Positions 44,506 to 53,172 of a stretch of 64,000 nt of DNA are shown one piece after another. Source of the DNA: Teichococcus rhizosphaerae (GTDB lineage Bacteria > Pseudomonadota > Alphaproteobacteria > Acetobacterales > Acetobacteraceae); the NCBI RefSeq assembly GCF_002631185.1, contig NZ_PDNU01000015.1, positions 62,001 through 126,000 on the forward strand, written 5' to 3'. A model generated the notes under the pieces. That model worked only from the letters and a program-made list of their open reading frames with translations, ran no database searches and had not been told where the DNA came from. The translations under genes and the position numbers were made by a program. Positions within the stretch are counted from its first letter, which is position 1, and every line of letters starts with the position of its first letter.

Positions 44506-45414
44506 GTGAGCCAGACCCTGCCCGCCGCCCTGCCCGAGGCGCTGCGCGCCGCGGCGGCCGAGATCGAGCACACGCTGGACACCCTGCTGCCGGCGGAGGA
44601 CGGGGCGGAAGCCCGCCTCTACGCCGCCATGCGCCACGCCGCGCTGGGGGGCGGCAAGCGGATGCGCGGCTTCCTGGTGCTGGAGGGGGCGGCGCAGTTC
44701 GGCGTCTCGCGCACCTCGGCGCTGCGCGTCGCCGCCGCCATCGAGATGCTGCACGCCTATTCGCTGGTGCATGACGACCTGCCGGCGATGGACAATGACG
44801 ACATGCGCCGCGGCAAGCCCACCGTCCACAAGGCCTTCGACGAGGCCACCGCCATCCTGGCGGGCGACGCGCTGCAGGCCCACGCCTTCGCCGTGCTGGC
44901 GCATGAGGACACCCATTCCTACCCCGCCGTGCGGGCCGAGCTGTGCCTGCGCCTGGCGCTGGCCGCCGGGGCGCGCGGCATGTGCGGCGGCCAGATGCTG
45001 GACATGCTGGCCGAGAACGGCGCCGAGCCGCCGACCGAGGCGGCCATCGGCCGGCTGCAGCTGCTCAAGACCGGCAAGCTGATCGAGTTCTCGGCCGAGG
45101 CGGGCGCCGTTCTCGGCAAGGCGCCGGGGCCGCAGCGCCACGCCCTCTGCGCCTATGGGCGCGAGCTGGGCGCCGCCTTCCAGATCGCCGACGACATCCT
45201 GGACGCGACCGCCAGCGCGGCCGAGACCGGCAAGCGCACCGGCAAGGACGCCGCGGCCGGCAAGGCGACCCTGGTGGGGCTGCTCGGGCTGGAGCGCGCC
45301 CGGGTGCAGGCCGAAAGGCTGGCCGCGCAGGCCCGCGCGCATCTCGACAGCTTCGGCGCGCGTGCCGATCTGTTGCGGATGCTGGCCGACTACACGATTG
45401 CCCGGAGGTCCTGA
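44506..45414 (+). CDS. ispA: farnesyl diphosphate synthase (geranyltranstransferase)
   Basis: Condenses IPP with DMAPP and GPP to farnesyl diphosphate. The 302-residue protein has [12 protein letters not shown], the first Asp-rich motif [11 protein letters not shown] (Asp90-91 onward) and the second DDILD near 229, with the KTGKL loop between. The start is GTG 44506, the first codon consistent with the family N terminus ([16 protein letters not shown]). It is flanked by xseB and dxs within a few bp, so FPP synthesis and DXP entry are co-expressed. Confidence 0.94.
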   Translation: MSQTLPAALPEALRAAAAEIEHTLDTLLPAEDGAEARLYAAMRHAALGGGKRMRGFLVLEGAAQFGVSRTSALRVAAAIEMLHAYSLVHDDLPAMDNDDMRRGKPTVHKAFDEATAILAGDALQAHAFAVLAHEDTHSYPAVRAELCLRLALAAGARGMCGGQMLDMLAENGAEPPTEAAIGRLQLLKTGKLIEFSAEAGAVLGKAPGPQRHALCAYGRELGAAFQIADDILDATASAAETGKRTGKDAAAGKATLVGLLGLERARVQAERLAAQARAHLDSFGARADLLRMLADYTIARRS

Positions 45415-45416
45415 GG

Positions 45417-47399
45417 ATGGCGAACCCCCCGAACCCGTTCGCCCCCGGCGCGTTGCCGGCGACGCCGCTGCTGGACCGCGTGCGCGTGCCCGCCGACCTG
45501 CGCAACTTCTCGGCCGAGCAGCTCCGCCAGCTGGCCGACGAGCTGCGCGCCGAGACGGTCCACGCCGTGTCCCAGACGGGCGGCCATCTCGGCGCCTCGC
45601 TCGGCGTGGTGGAGCTGACCGTGGCGATCCACGCCGTGTTCGACACGCCGCGCGACCGGCTGATCTGGGATGTCGGCCACCAGACTTACCCGCACAAGAT
45701 CCTGACGGGGCGGCGCGACCGCATCCGCACGCTGCGCCAGGGCGGCGGCCTGTCCGGCTTCACCCGGCGCAGCGAGAGCGAGTACGACCCGTTCGGCGCG
45801 GCGCACTCCTCCACCTCCATCTCGGCCGGCCTCGGCATGGCGGTGGCGCGCGACCTGAAGCACGCCGCCGCGCGCCGCGCGCCCTCGAGGCGCGACGAGC
45901 AGAACGTCATCGCCGTGATCGGCGACGGGGCGATGAGCGCGGGCATGGCCTATGAGGCGATGAACAACGCCGGCGCCATGCGCTCCCGCCTGATCGTGGT
46001 GCTGAACGACAACGACATGTCGATCGCACCCCCCGTGGGCGCCATGTCGGCCTATCTGTCGCGGCTGATCTCGTCCCGCCCCTTCCTCTCCTTGCGCGAG
46101 ATGATGGCCAAGCTGGCGCGGCGCTTCCCCGCCCCGCTGGAGCGCGCCGCCCGCCGCGCCGACGAGTACGCCCGCGGCCTGCTGACCGGCGGCACGCTGT
46201 TCGAGGAGCTGGGCTTCTACTATGTCGGCCCGGTGGACGGGCACAATCTCGACCACCTGCTGCCGCTGCTGCGCAACCTGCGCGACGCGGAGGACGGCGC
46301 GCCGATCCTGCTGCATGTCGTGACGCAGAAGGGCAAGGGCTATGCCCCGGCCGAGGCGAGCGCCGACAAGTACCACGCCGTCTCGAAGTTCAACGTCATC
46401 ACCGGCACCCAGGCCAAGGCGCCGCCGGGGCCGCCCACCTACACCAAGGTGTTCGCGCAGAGCCTGATCGCCGAGGCGGAGGCCGATGACCGCATCGTCG
46501 GCATCACCGCCGCCATGCCGTCGGGCACCGGCATCGACGCCTTCCAGAAGCGTTTCCCCCGCCGTACCTTCGATGTCGGCATCGCCGAGCAGCACGCCGT
46601 CACCTTCGCCGCCGGCATGGCGACGGAGGGGATGAAGCCCTTTGTCGCGATCTACTCCACCTTCCTCCAGCGCGCCTATGACCAGGTGGTGCACGACGTG
46701 GCGTTGCAGAAGCTGCCCGTGCGCTTCGCCATGGACCGCGCCGGGTTGGTCGGCGCCGATGGCGCCACCCATGCCGGCGCCTATGACATCGCCTATCTCG
46801 GCTGCATCCCCGAGATGGTGCTGATGGCCTCGGCCGACGAGGTGGAGCTGGCCCACATGGTGGCCACCTGCGCCGCCTATGACGAGGGCCCCACCGCGCT
46901 GCGCTTCCCGCGCGGCGAGGGCTTCGGGCTGGAGCCGGTGCCGGCGCGCGGCACGGTGCTGGAGATCGGGCGCGGGCGCGTGCTGCGCGAGGGCGGCAAG
47001 GTGGCCATCCTCAGCTACGGCGCCCGCCTGCAGGAATGCCTCAAGGCGGCGGAGGAGCTGGGCGCGCGGGGCCTGCCCTGCACGGTCGCCGATGCCCGCT
47101 TCGCCAAGCCGCTGGACACCGCCCTGGTGGAGCGGCTGGCGCGCGAGCACGAGGTGCTGATCACCATCGAGGAGGGGTCGGTCTGCGGCTTCGGCGCGCT
47201 GGTGATGCAGCACCTGGCCTGGAAGGGCGCCTTCGACCACGGGCTGAAGTTCCGCCCCATGGTGCTGCCGGACGCGTTCATCGACCACGACACGCCCAAG
47301 GCGCAGTACGAGGCCGCCGGCCTGTCCGCCCGTTCCGTGGTGGAAACCGCCCTCGCCGCCCTCGGCGCGGAAAGCGCTGCCCGCCCCGCCCGCGCTTAA
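45417..47399 (+). CDS. dxs: 1-deoxy-D-xylulose-5-phosphate synthase
   Basis: Thiamine-diphosphate enzyme making DXP from pyruvate and glyceraldehyde-3-phosphate, the entry step of the MEP isoprenoid pathway. The 660-residue protein is full length: [10 protein letters not shown] near the N terminus, ThDP-Mg motif [19 protein letters not shown], catalytic Glu391 in [14 protein letters not shown], and the C-terminal transketolase domain. An AGGTCCTGAGG ribosome site overlaps the ispA stop region. Confidence 0.97.
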   Translation: MANPPNPFAPGALPATPLLDRVRVPADLRNFSAEQLRQLADELRAETVHAVSQTGGHLGASLGVVELTVAIHAVFDTPRDRLIWDVGHQTYPHKILTGRRDRIRTLRQGGGLSGFTRRSESEYDPFGAAHSSTSISAGLGMAVARDLKHAAARRAPSRRDEQNVIAVIGDGAMSAGMAYEAMNNAGAMRSRLIVVLNDNDMSIAPPVGAMSAYLSRLISSRPFLSLREMMAKLARRFPAPLERAARRADEYARGLLTGGTLFEELGFYYVGPVDGHNLDHLLPLLRNLRDAEDGAPILLHVVTQKGKGYAPAEASADKYHAVSKFNVITGTQAKAPPGPPTYTKVFAQSLIAEAEADDRIVGITAAMPSGTGIDAFQKRFPRRTFDVGIAEQHAVTFAAGMATEGMKPFVAIYSTFLQRAYDQVVHDVALQKLPVRFAMDRAGLVGADGATHAGAYDIAYLGCIPEMVLMASADEVELAHMVATCAAYDEGPTALRFPRGEGFGLEPVPARGTVLEIGRGRVLREGGKVAILSYGARLQECLKAAEELGARGLPCTVADARFAKPLDTALVERLAREHEVLITIEEGSVCGFGALVMQHLAWKGAFDHGLKFRPMVLPDAFIDHDTPKAQYEAAGLSARSVVETALAALGAESAARPARA

Positions 47400-47412
47400 C
47401 CTGAGGCGGGGT

Positions 47413-47461
47413 CCGGGGTGACACTGTCACCCCGGCGGGGTTCCAGGGGCAGCGCCCCTGG
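47413..47461 (+). terminator. two adjacent hairpins between dxs and tlyA
   Basis: The first is an 11-bp perfect inverted repeat with a single centre base (CCGGGGTGACA, C, TGTCACCCCGG; 47413-47435). The second is CCAGGGGC-AGC-GCCCCTGG (47443-47461). Neither has a T-run. They may attenuate dxs read-through or be members of a dispersed palindromic repeat family. Confidence 0.55.
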
Positions 47462-47484
47462 CTCCTGTTCCTGGAGTTTCAAAG

Positions 47485-48225
47485 ATGCCCAAGCAACGCG
47501 CCGACGTCGCCCTGGTGGAGCGCGGCCTGGTGGAAAGCCGCGCCCGGGCGCAGGCGCTGATCATGGCCGGCAAGGTGTTCTCCAACACGAAGCGGGTGGA
47601 GAAGCCCGGCCAGCCCGTGGCCGGGGACACGCCGCTGGAGGTGAAGGGCCAGGAGCACCCCTGGGTCAGCCGCGGCGGCATGAAGCTCTCGCACGCGCTG
47701 GAGCATTTCGGGCTGGACCCGGCCGGCCGCGTGGCGGTGGATGTCGGCGCGTCCACGGGCGGCTTCACCGACGTGCTGCTGCACCATGGCGCGGCGAAGG
47801 TCTATGCCGTGGATGTGGGCCATGGCCAGCTTGCCTGGAAGCTGCGGAGCGACGCGCGGGTGGTGGTGCTGGAGAAGACCAATGCCCGCCGCCTGGATGC
47901 CGCGCTGATCCCCGAGCCGCCCGGCGTGGTGGTGTGCGATGCCAGCTTCATCGGGCTGGCCACCGTGCTGCCGGCGGCGCTGGCGCTGGCGGCGCCCGGT
48001 GCCTGGGCCGTGGCGCTGATCAAGCCGCAGTTCGAGGCGGGGCCGGAGCTGGTGGGGAAGGGTGGCGTGGTGCGCGACCCGGCGGTGCATCAGGCGGTGT
48101 GCGACCGGGTGGTGGCCTGGTGGTCGGGCCTCGGGGGCTGGAAGGTGCTGGGGGTGGAGCCGAGCCCGATCCTCGGGCCGGAGGGCAACCGGGAATTCCT
48201 GATCGCCGCCCGGCGCGAGGCCTGA
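47485..48225 (+). CDS. tlyA: TlyA family rRNA 2'-O-methyltransferase
   Basis: A 246-residue protein with an N-terminal S4 RNA-binding domain (about 4-62: RADVALVERGLVESRARAQA) and a Rossmann methyltransferase with VDVGASTGGFTDVLL as the SAM site. The K-D-K-E set of FtsJ-like enzymes is visible (Lys after SRGG, CDASF, KPQFE). In mycobacteria TlyA methylates 16S and 23S rRNA; the shorter type I TlyA acts on 23S. It is a frequent neighbour of dxs. Confidence 0.92.
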   Translation: MPKQRADVALVERGLVESRARAQALIMAGKVFSNTKRVEKPGQPVAGDTPLEVKGQEHPWVSRGGMKLSHALEHFGLDPAGRVAVDVGASTGGFTDVLLHHGAAKVYAVDVGHGQLAWKLRSDARVVVLEKTNARRLDAALIPEPPGVVVCDASFIGLATVLPAALALAAPGAWAVALIKPQFEAGPELVGKGGVVRDPAVHQAVCDRVVAWWSGLGGWKVLGVEPSPILGPEGNREFLIAARREA

Positions 48226-48230
48226 GAACC

Positions 48231-48377
48231 TCAGGCGGCGCGCGGGACGTTGCCCTTTCGCGCGCCGGAGATTTCCTGCAGCAGCGACCAGACGCGATGC
48301 GGATCCATCTGGACCTCGGGATCGTTCAGCAGACGATCGAGCTCCAGCAGCTTGGCTTCCATTTCACGGTCCGACAT
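48231..48377 (-). CDS. 48-residue protein resembling the N-terminal helix of peptide release factor 1
   Basis: The product (MSDREMEAKLLELDRLLNDP, then EVQMDPHRVWSLLQEIS and a short basic tail) is a charged helical peptide. Its LLELDRLLNDPEV segment resembles the first helix of RF1/RF2 proteins, which normally are about 350 residues long; no GGQ or PxT domain follows, so it cannot be a release factor. It may be an independent small protein conserved in this lineage. It is convergent with tlyA and preceded by an AT-rich region with a palindrome. Confidence 0.6.
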   Translation of the reverse strand: MSDREMEAKLLELDRLLNDPEVQMDPHRVWSLLQEISGARKGNVPRAA

Positions 48378-48487
48378 CGGGTGGAACCCCTGGGTGCGGC
48401 GGTTGCGGGAAGGATGCAACACAGCATGCCGGAAAAAGTGGCTCTTCTGTGACCCCATTTTATGGCCAGGGCAAAGATTCAGGTCAC

Positions 48488-48500
48488 GTTTAAGTTAAAC
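48488..48500. promoter_or_regulatory. perfect AT-rich palindrome GTTTAAGTTAAAC
   Basis: Two 6-bp arms (GTTTAA and TTAAAC) flank one base inside the most AT-rich patch of the window (about 48455-48535), upstream of the 48-residue gene. A TAAAAT sequence (minus strand, about 48458-48463) could be its -10 region. This is a candidate operator or promoter element. Confidence 0.4.
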
Positions 48501-48521
48501 TAAATAGACATCGAGAAAATT

Positions 48522-49745
48522 TTAGACAGTGGATGCAATCGCCGCATGCAACCCTGAAGAACGGGCCTGCGGATGCAGCTGGTTGCGGAACCGCAATTCT
48601 CCTTCCGCCGCCCCGTCCGGCGCGGGAATGCCGAAGAACTCCATGCGGGTGACGCAGCTCGCGGCGATGATCCGCTGCGCGCCAGGGGTGGTGAAGAAGC
48701 GCCGCACCGTGCCTTCCAGCTCCAGCGTCTCGCGCAGGCTGCGCCACTCGGCCCGCTCGATGTCCTCCAGGAACACCGAGACGATGCCGGGCCGCGTGCC
48801 GGACAGGCGGCGGGCGGCCGCCTGCTCCAACCGGGCGGTGATGGCGGCGGCCACGCCGTTCTCCCGCCCGGCGCGGGCGGCCATGACGAACATGCTGTTG
48901 CCCCCCGGCGCCGCCGCCACGGCCAGGTGCGCGTCGGGGCCGAACAGGCTGCGCAGGTGCTGCGGCAGGGCGGCGCCCGACATCTGCGCGCCGGCCAGCA
49001 CCAGCGGGTCCAGCTTCAGCACGGCGGAGGCGGAGCTGTCCTGGCGCCGGTGGTCGGCGAGCAGGGCGCTGACGCGGCGTTGCAGCTCGGCCAGCTCCTG
49101 CGGGCCGCTGATGCCCTCGGGCAGGGTCATCTTCAGCACGTAGCGGCCGGGATGCGCCGCCAGCCAGGTCTGCAGGTCGGGGTTGATGCCGTCCACCAGC
49201 GCGAACCAGTCGCCGCGGTGCAGCTGGCGGCCTTCCTCGGCCGAGACGGTTTCGCAGACCAGCTCGGCCGACTCGCCCTCGCGGCTCAGCAGCAGGTCGT
49301 GCGGCGTGCCCTCGGCGAGGCCGGTGAAGGCCACGCTGAAGCCGCGCGCCCGCTGGCGCGCCGCCTCCCGCAGCAGGTGGAACAGCGGGATCAGGGTGCC
49401 CTCGCCCGTCAGCCCTTCCAGCAGGCGCTGGCGCAGCCGCTCCCGCGAATCCCGCGGCAGGGTGTCGGCCAGGTCCAGCGCCTCCCGCACCAGGGCCAGG
49501 ATGCGCCGCTCGGCGGGGCTGAGGGCAGCGGAAGGGCCGGCGCTCTCGCGCGGGTCGGCGAGGCGGGCCAGCAGCAGCTCCAGCGCGTGGCGCTGCTGCG
49601 CCGCGCGGCCCGACCAGGAGCGCGGCCGTGCCCGCTCCGCGATGTCCGCCATGCGCCGGCTCCAGGAGTCTGGCCCGGCCAGCGACAGGAAGTGCCGGCA
49701 GGTCGCGGTCGGGTCCATGTCGGCCGGTGGAGCATCGAGGAACAT
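48522..49745 (-). CDS. unrecognised 407-residue protein
   Basis: I do not recognise a family. From ATG 49745 (MFLDAPPADMDPTATCRHFL) the protein is soluble and mixed alpha/beta, with no signal peptide. Visible landmarks are a long helical segment ILALVREALDLADTLPRDSR near 117-136, GDWFALVDGINPDLQTWL near 216-233, and AHLAVAAAPGGNSMFVMAAR near 305-324. The last 50 residues are less biased in composition and include two cysteines apart. Codon usage matches the neighbours. It is an isolated minus-strand gene before aroC. A surface or regulatory role cannot be inferred. Confidence 0.75.
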   Translation of the reverse strand: MFLDAPPADMDPTATCRHFLSLAGPDSWSRRMADIAERARPRSWSGRAAQQRHALELLLARLADPRESAGPSAALSPAERRILALVREALDLADTLPRDSRERLRQRLLEGLTGEGTLIPLFHLLREAARQRARGFSVAFTGLAEGTPHDLLLSREGESAELVCETVSAEEGRQLHRGDWFALVDGINPDLQTWLAAHPGRYVLKMTLPEGISGPQELAELQRRVSALLADHRRQDSSASAVLKLDPLVLAGAQMSGAALPQHLRSLFGPDAHLAVAAAPGGNSMFVMAARAGRENGVAAAITARLEQAAARRLSGTRPGIVSVFLEDIERAEWRSLRETLELEGTVRRFFTTPGAQRIIAASCVTRMEFFGIPAPDGAAEGELRFRNQLHPQARSSGLHAAIASTV

Positions 49746-49852
49746 GCGGAAGCCTCGGCTGGTCTGGTCTGCCTTTCTAATCCTGAGGCCCCGCCGAATA
49801 GTCAAGCGCGCCGCTCGGGATTGGGGCCGCCCCCTCCCGGCGCTCGCGCTCA

Positions 49853-49903
49853 ATTGCGCGGAAGCATCGGTTGCGCGGCAGGCTCAGTTGCGCGGAAGGC
49901 GGG
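49853..49903 (-). repeat. 17-bp tandem array across the aroC stop codon
   Basis: Three 17-bp units at 49853, 49870 and 49887 share TTGCGCGG-AG cores. The middle unit ends in the minus-strand stop of aroC. Confidence 0.85.
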
Positions 49904-50990
49904 GCCGCTCCGGCGCATCGGGGTTCTGGGCGCGGTGGCGCAACAGGTGGTCGGCCAGCACACAGGCCAGCATCGCCTCGCCCACCGGCACGGCGCGGAT
50001 GCCGACGCAGGGGTCGTGCCGGCCCAGGGTCCGCACCTCCACCTCCTGGCCGAAGCGGTCCACCGAGCGGCGCGGCGTCAGGATGGAGGAGGTGGGCTTC
50101 ACCGCGAAGCGCGCCACGATGGGCTGGCCGGTGGAGATGCCGCCGAGGATGCCGCCCGCATGGTTGGACAGGAACGCCACCTCGCCATCCTCCCCCATGC
50201 GCATCTCGTCCGCATTGGCCTCGCCATCCAGCGCGGCGCTCGCGAAGCCCTCGCCGATCTCGACGCCCTTGACCGCGTTGATGCTCATCAGCGCGCCCGC
50301 GAGCTCGGCGTCCAGCTTGCCGTAGAGGGGGGCGCCGAGGCCCGCCGGCACGCCTTCCGCCACCAGCTCGATGACGGCGCCCAGCGAGGAGCCGGCCTTG
50401 CGCGTGGCGGCCAGCTTCTCCTCCCACGCCGGCACGGCGGTGGGGTCGGGGCAGAAGAAGGGGTTCCTGTCGGTTTCCGCCCAGTCGAGCCGGGCGCGGT
50501 CGATGCCGAGCGGGCCCATGGCCACCATGGCGCCGCGGATGGATACGCCCGCGCCCAGCACCTTGCGGGCGATGGCGCCGGCCGCCACGCGCACCGCCGT
50601 TTCCCGCGCGCTGGAGCGGCCGCCGCCGCGATAGTCCCGCACGCCGTATTTCAGGTGGTAGGCGAGGTCGGCATGGCCGGGCCGGAAGCGGTCCCTGATC
50701 TCGCCATAGTCCTTGCTGCGCTGGTCCTGGTTCTCGATCAGCAGCGAGATGGGCGTGCCGGTGGTCAGCCCCTCGAACACGCCGGACAGGATGCGCACCT
50801 GGTCCGGCTCCTGCCGCTGGGTGACGAACCTGCTCTGGCCCGGGCGGCGCCTGTCGAGAAAGGGCTGGATGTCCGCCTCGGTGAGCGGAATGCCGGCCGG
50901 GCAGCCATCCACCACGCCGCCGATCGCCGGGCCGTGGCTCTCGCCCCAGGAGGTGACGCGGAAAAGATGGCCGAAGCTGTTGTGCGACAT
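49884..50990 (-). CDS. aroC: chorismate synthase
   Basis: Last shikimate-pathway step, EPSP to chorismate, requiring reduced FMN. The 368-residue protein is complete: [18 protein letters not shown] (signature 1), [38 protein letters not shown] (signature 2), and the C-terminal [17 protein letters not shown] signature. It starts at the residue expected for the family ([20 protein letters not shown]). The last residues and stop lie in a 17-bp tandem array. Confidence 0.97.
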   Translation of the reverse strand: MSHNSFGHLFRVTSWGESHGPAIGGVVDGCPAGIPLTEADIQPFLDRRRPGQSRFVTQRQEPDQVRILSGVFEGLTTGTPISLLIENQDQRSKDYGEIRDRFRPGHADLAYHLKYGVRDYRGGGRSSARETAVRVAAGAIARKVLGAGVSIRGAMVAMGPLGIDRARLDWAETDRNPFFCPDPTAVPAWEEKLAATRKAGSSLGAVIELVAEGVPAGLGAPLYGKLDAELAGALMSINAVKGVEIGEGFASAALDGEANADEMRMGEDGEVAFLSNHAGGILGGISTGQPIVARFAVKPTSSILTPRRSVDRFGQEVEVRTLGRHDPCVGIRAVPVGEAMLACVLADHLLRHRAQNPDAPERPRLPRN

Positions 50991-51071
50991 GGCGGGACAC
51001 CGGCGAGGCTGCTGGGCCGCCGGTTATGGGCGAAGCCCCGCCCCACCGCAAATCCGCGCCGGAAGGCGGGA

Positions 51072-51106
51072 GGCCAGGGGCGTTCCATCCCCCGGCCCCC
51101 CTGGCC
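51072..51106 (-). terminator. hairpin downstream of the small-protein cluster
   Basis: GGCCAGGGG pairs with CCCCTGGCC across a 17-nt loop. It lies between the end of the 89-residue gene and the aroC start, where it would end the upstream minus-strand transcript. Confidence 0.5.
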
Positions 51107-51117
51107 CCTTCTGGCGT

Positions 51118-51387
51118 TCAGTCCCCGCTCTGCGGCGGCTTGCGCCGCCCGCCGGCCGGAAAGACGTCGACCGGGCCGCCCAGCGTGGCGGCCAGCTCGT
51201 TGGTCTCGCCCGGCTGCACCTCGCCGGGCGGGATCGGCTGGCGGATGGTGCCGCTGGCCTTCTCCTGCTGCCCGTCATCCCCGCTCCGCCCGGCATCTTC
51301 CGCGTGGCTGTGGCGGATGGTGCCGCTGCCGCCGCCCGCTTCCCCGCCGGGCGGGGTGCGCTGCGCCATTGGTTGCTTCTCGGCCAT
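51118..51387 (-). CDS. small disordered hydrophilic protein A
   Basis: An 89-residue protein of low complexity (Gly, Pro, Gln, Ser, Glu) with two GTIR(H/Q) segments (SGTIRHSHAED and SGTIRQPIPP) and a C-terminal LAATLGGPVDVFPAGGRRKPP. A strong AAGGGAG ribosome site precedes its ATG, which supports expression. It belongs to no family I know and is the last of four consecutive small genes. Predicted disorder and high charge resemble stress-related hydrophilins, but this is analogy only. Confidence 0.6.
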   Translation of the reverse strand: MAEKQPMAQRTPPGGEAGGGSGTIRHSHAEDAGRSGDDGQQEKASGTIRQPIPPGEVQPGETNELAATLGGPVDVFPAGGRRKPPQSGD

Positions 51388-51398
51388 GGCGGCTCCCT

Positions 51399-51620
51399 TC
51401 AGCTCTTGTGGGCGGGGTGGTGGACGTGGTGCCGGTCCCGCTCCCCGCCGCCGCCGGAAACGCGGCTGTGGTCGGGGTTGGTGGGCGAGCCCGGGTCCGG
51501 CCCCTCATGGGAGCCGCCGCCCTTCCTGCCGGTGGGGGCGGATTTCGAGGGGTCCTGGCGGTTCTGGTGGCTGCTGCCGGGGCCGCCATGGCGCTCCGCG
51601 TCGGGGTGCTTGTCCGGCAT
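51399..51620 (-). CDS. small disordered hydrophilic protein B
   Basis: A 73-residue protein rich in His, Gly, Pro, Asp and Ser, ending HHVHHPAHKS, a possible metal-binding His cluster (inferred). The ATG lies 2 bp after the stop of protein C's gene, with an AGGA sequence about 9 bases before it, so translation coupling is likely. No family recognised. Confidence 0.55.
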   Translation of the reverse strand: MPDKHPDAERHGGPGSSHQNRQDPSKSAPTGRKGGGSHEGPDPGSPTNPDHSRVSGGGGERDRHHVHHPAHKS

Positions 51621-51622
51621 GA

Positions 51623-51811
51623 TCAGCGGTCCTGCTGGTGGCCCTGGTTGCGGGTGTTCTGCATCAGGTTGTCGCTGCGGCCCTGGTGCTGCGGGACGTT
51701 GTCCTGCGGCCGGGCCTGCTGCTGGCTCTTCTGCTCGGGCGTCTCGGCCGCGCCGCCCGGGCCCTTGGGCCGGTTGGCGGGTGGCACGGGCGGCATGTGC
51801 GCCTTGCTCAT
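51623..51811 (-). CDS. small disordered hydrophilic protein C
   Basis: A 62-residue Gln/Pro/Asn-rich protein (PEQKSQQQARPQDNVPQHQG, then SDNLMQNTRNQGHQQDR). A GAGGAG ribosome site sits seven bases before the ATG. It contains no hydrophobic core, so it is likely unstructured alone. It is co-transcribed by spacing with B and A. No family recognised. Confidence 0.55.
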   Translation of the reverse strand: MSKAHMPPVPPANRPKGPGGAAETPEQKSQQQARPQDNVPQHQGRSDNLMQNTRNQGHQQDR

Positions 51812-51881
51812 GGCGTTCTCCTCGTTCCCTGGAATGGCCCGCCGACTTCCCGGCGGGGGCGTCCTTTAGCGGAGGCGGTGC

Positions 51882-52103
51882 TCAGCGCAGGTTCCGCGCG
51901 GCGGCCCGGGCGCGCCCGGCGCGGCCATCCCGCCCGGCATCCCCGGCAATCTCCGTGGCGGCCTCGCCGGAGCCATCCGCCACCTGCCGCTCCGCCGCGG
52001 CGGCATCGTCCTGGGCGCCGGGGGAGGCGGGTGCGGTGGGGGCGCCGGACAGGGGCGTGGTTCCCCGGGCGCCCGGCGGCAGTGGCGGCTCGTGCTGGCT
52101 CAT
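51882..52103 (-). CDS. small disordered hydrophilic protein D
   Basis: A 73-residue protein with an N-terminal Pro/Gly part (MSQHEPPLPPGARGTTPLSG) and an Ala/Asp/Glu/Arg-rich C-terminal part that could form one helix. An AGGGGATG-type ribosome site precedes ATG 52103. It is the first of the four small minus-strand genes, 70 bp upstream of protein C. No family recognised. Confidence 0.5.
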   Translation of the reverse strand: MSQHEPPLPPGARGTTPLSGAPTAPASPGAQDDAAAAERQVADGSGEAATEIAGDAGRDGRAGRARAAARNLR

Positions 52104-52200
52104 GCGCGCATCCCCTGGCGCGGCCCGGATTGGCCGCGCGGGAAAGGAACCGCCCGGAAGGGGAGAGGTTGCCGCGCCGTGTCGGCGGGGCGGCGCGGGA

Positions 52201-52216
52201 GGGGCCGCGAGGCCCC
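52201..52216 (-). terminator. GC hairpin downstream of fabI
   Basis: GGGGCC-GCGA-GGCCCC forms a 6-bp stem with a tetraloop just beyond the fabI stop on the minus strand. No T-run follows. Confidence 0.4.
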
Positions 52217-52224
52217 GCCAGGGC

Positions 52225-53064
52225 TCAGGTGGCGACGGCGATGTCCGGCGCGTCCTCGGCCTTCATGCCGACGACGTGGTAGCCGCAATCGACGTGGTGC
52301 ACCTCGCCCGTGACGCCGGAGCCGAGGCCGGAAAGCAGGTAGAGGCCGGCGCCGCCCACATCGTCGATGGTGACGTTGCGCTTCAGCGGCGCGTTGTACT
52401 GGTTCCACTTCAGGATGTAGCGGAAGTCGCCGATGCCGCTGGCCGCCAGCGTCTTGATCGGGCCGGCGCTGATGGCGTTCACGCGGATGCCCCGGTTGCC
52501 GACGTCGACGGCCATGTAGCGCACGCTGGCCTCCAGCGCCGCCTTGGCCACGCCCATGACGTTGTAGTGCGGCGTGACGCGCTCGGCCCCCAGATAGGTC
52601 AGGGTGAGCAGGCTGCCGCCATCCGGCATCAGCGCCACGGCGCGGCGGCTGACGGAGGCGAAGGAATAGCAGGAGATGTCCATCGCCTGCAGGAAGGCGT
52701 CGCGCGGCGTGTCCATGTAGCGGCCGCGCAGATACTGCTTGTCGGCATAGGCGATGGCGTGCACCAGGAAGTCCAGCCGGCCCCAGCGCTGTTCCAGCGC
52801 GGCGAAGGTGGCATCGACGCTGGCCTCGTCCGCCACGTCGCAGGGCAGCACGATGTCGCTGCCGACGCTGGCCGCCAGCGGCCGGACGCGCTTCTCGAGC
52901 GCCTCCCCCTGATAGGTGAAGGCCAGCTCGGCCCCCTGCGCGGCCACGGCGCGGGCAATGCCCCAGGCGATGGACTTCTCGTTGGCCAAGCCCATGATGA
53001 GGCCACGCTTTCCGGCCATCAGCGTGCCGGTGGCGGGGGTTGCGTGCGGGGCAGCAGCTTCCAT
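52225..53064 (-). CDS. fabI: enoyl-[acyl-carrier-protein] reductase (NADH), FabI
   Basis: Final reduction of the fatty-acid elongation cycle. The 279-residue SDR protein has the FabI-type nucleotide site GLIMGLANEKSIAWGIA (21-37), the catalytic Tyr167-x6-Lys174 of YNVMGVAK with Tyr157 upstream, and NAISAGPIKTLAASGI. ATG 53064 adds 15 residues to a likely alternative start at Met16 (MAGKRGLIMG). It is divergent from pdxH. Triclosan-type sensitivity would be expected of this class but is not shown. Confidence 0.96.
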   Translation of the reverse strand: MEAAAPHATPATGTLMAGKRGLIMGLANEKSIAWGIARAVAAQGAELAFTYQGEALEKRVRPLAASVGSDIVLPCDVADEASVDATFAALEQRWGRLDFLVHAIAYADKQYLRGRYMDTPRDAFLQAMDISCYSFASVSRRAVALMPDGGSLLTLTYLGAERVTPHYNVMGVAKAALEASVRYMAVDVGNRGIRVNAISAGPIKTLAASGIGDFRYILKWNQYNAPLKRNVTIDDVGGAGLYLLSGLGSGVTGEVHHVDCGYHVVGMKAEDAPDIAVAT

Positions 53065-53172
53065 TTTCGGGCAGGACCGCTCTGATCGGGGTTGCGAGGG
53101 CAGGGGATGTCCCCGGTTGCAAGGGTCTGGCCCTGGTGGCACACCCCCGAGGCCTGGGCAAGGGGGAGCCGT

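Noticed and set aside
48573-51869. A 1098-codon open frame on the plus strand
   Set aside because: Antisense to the 407-residue gene, aroC and the small-protein cluster; composition is Gly/Arg/Gln/Ala-biased with no family motif.
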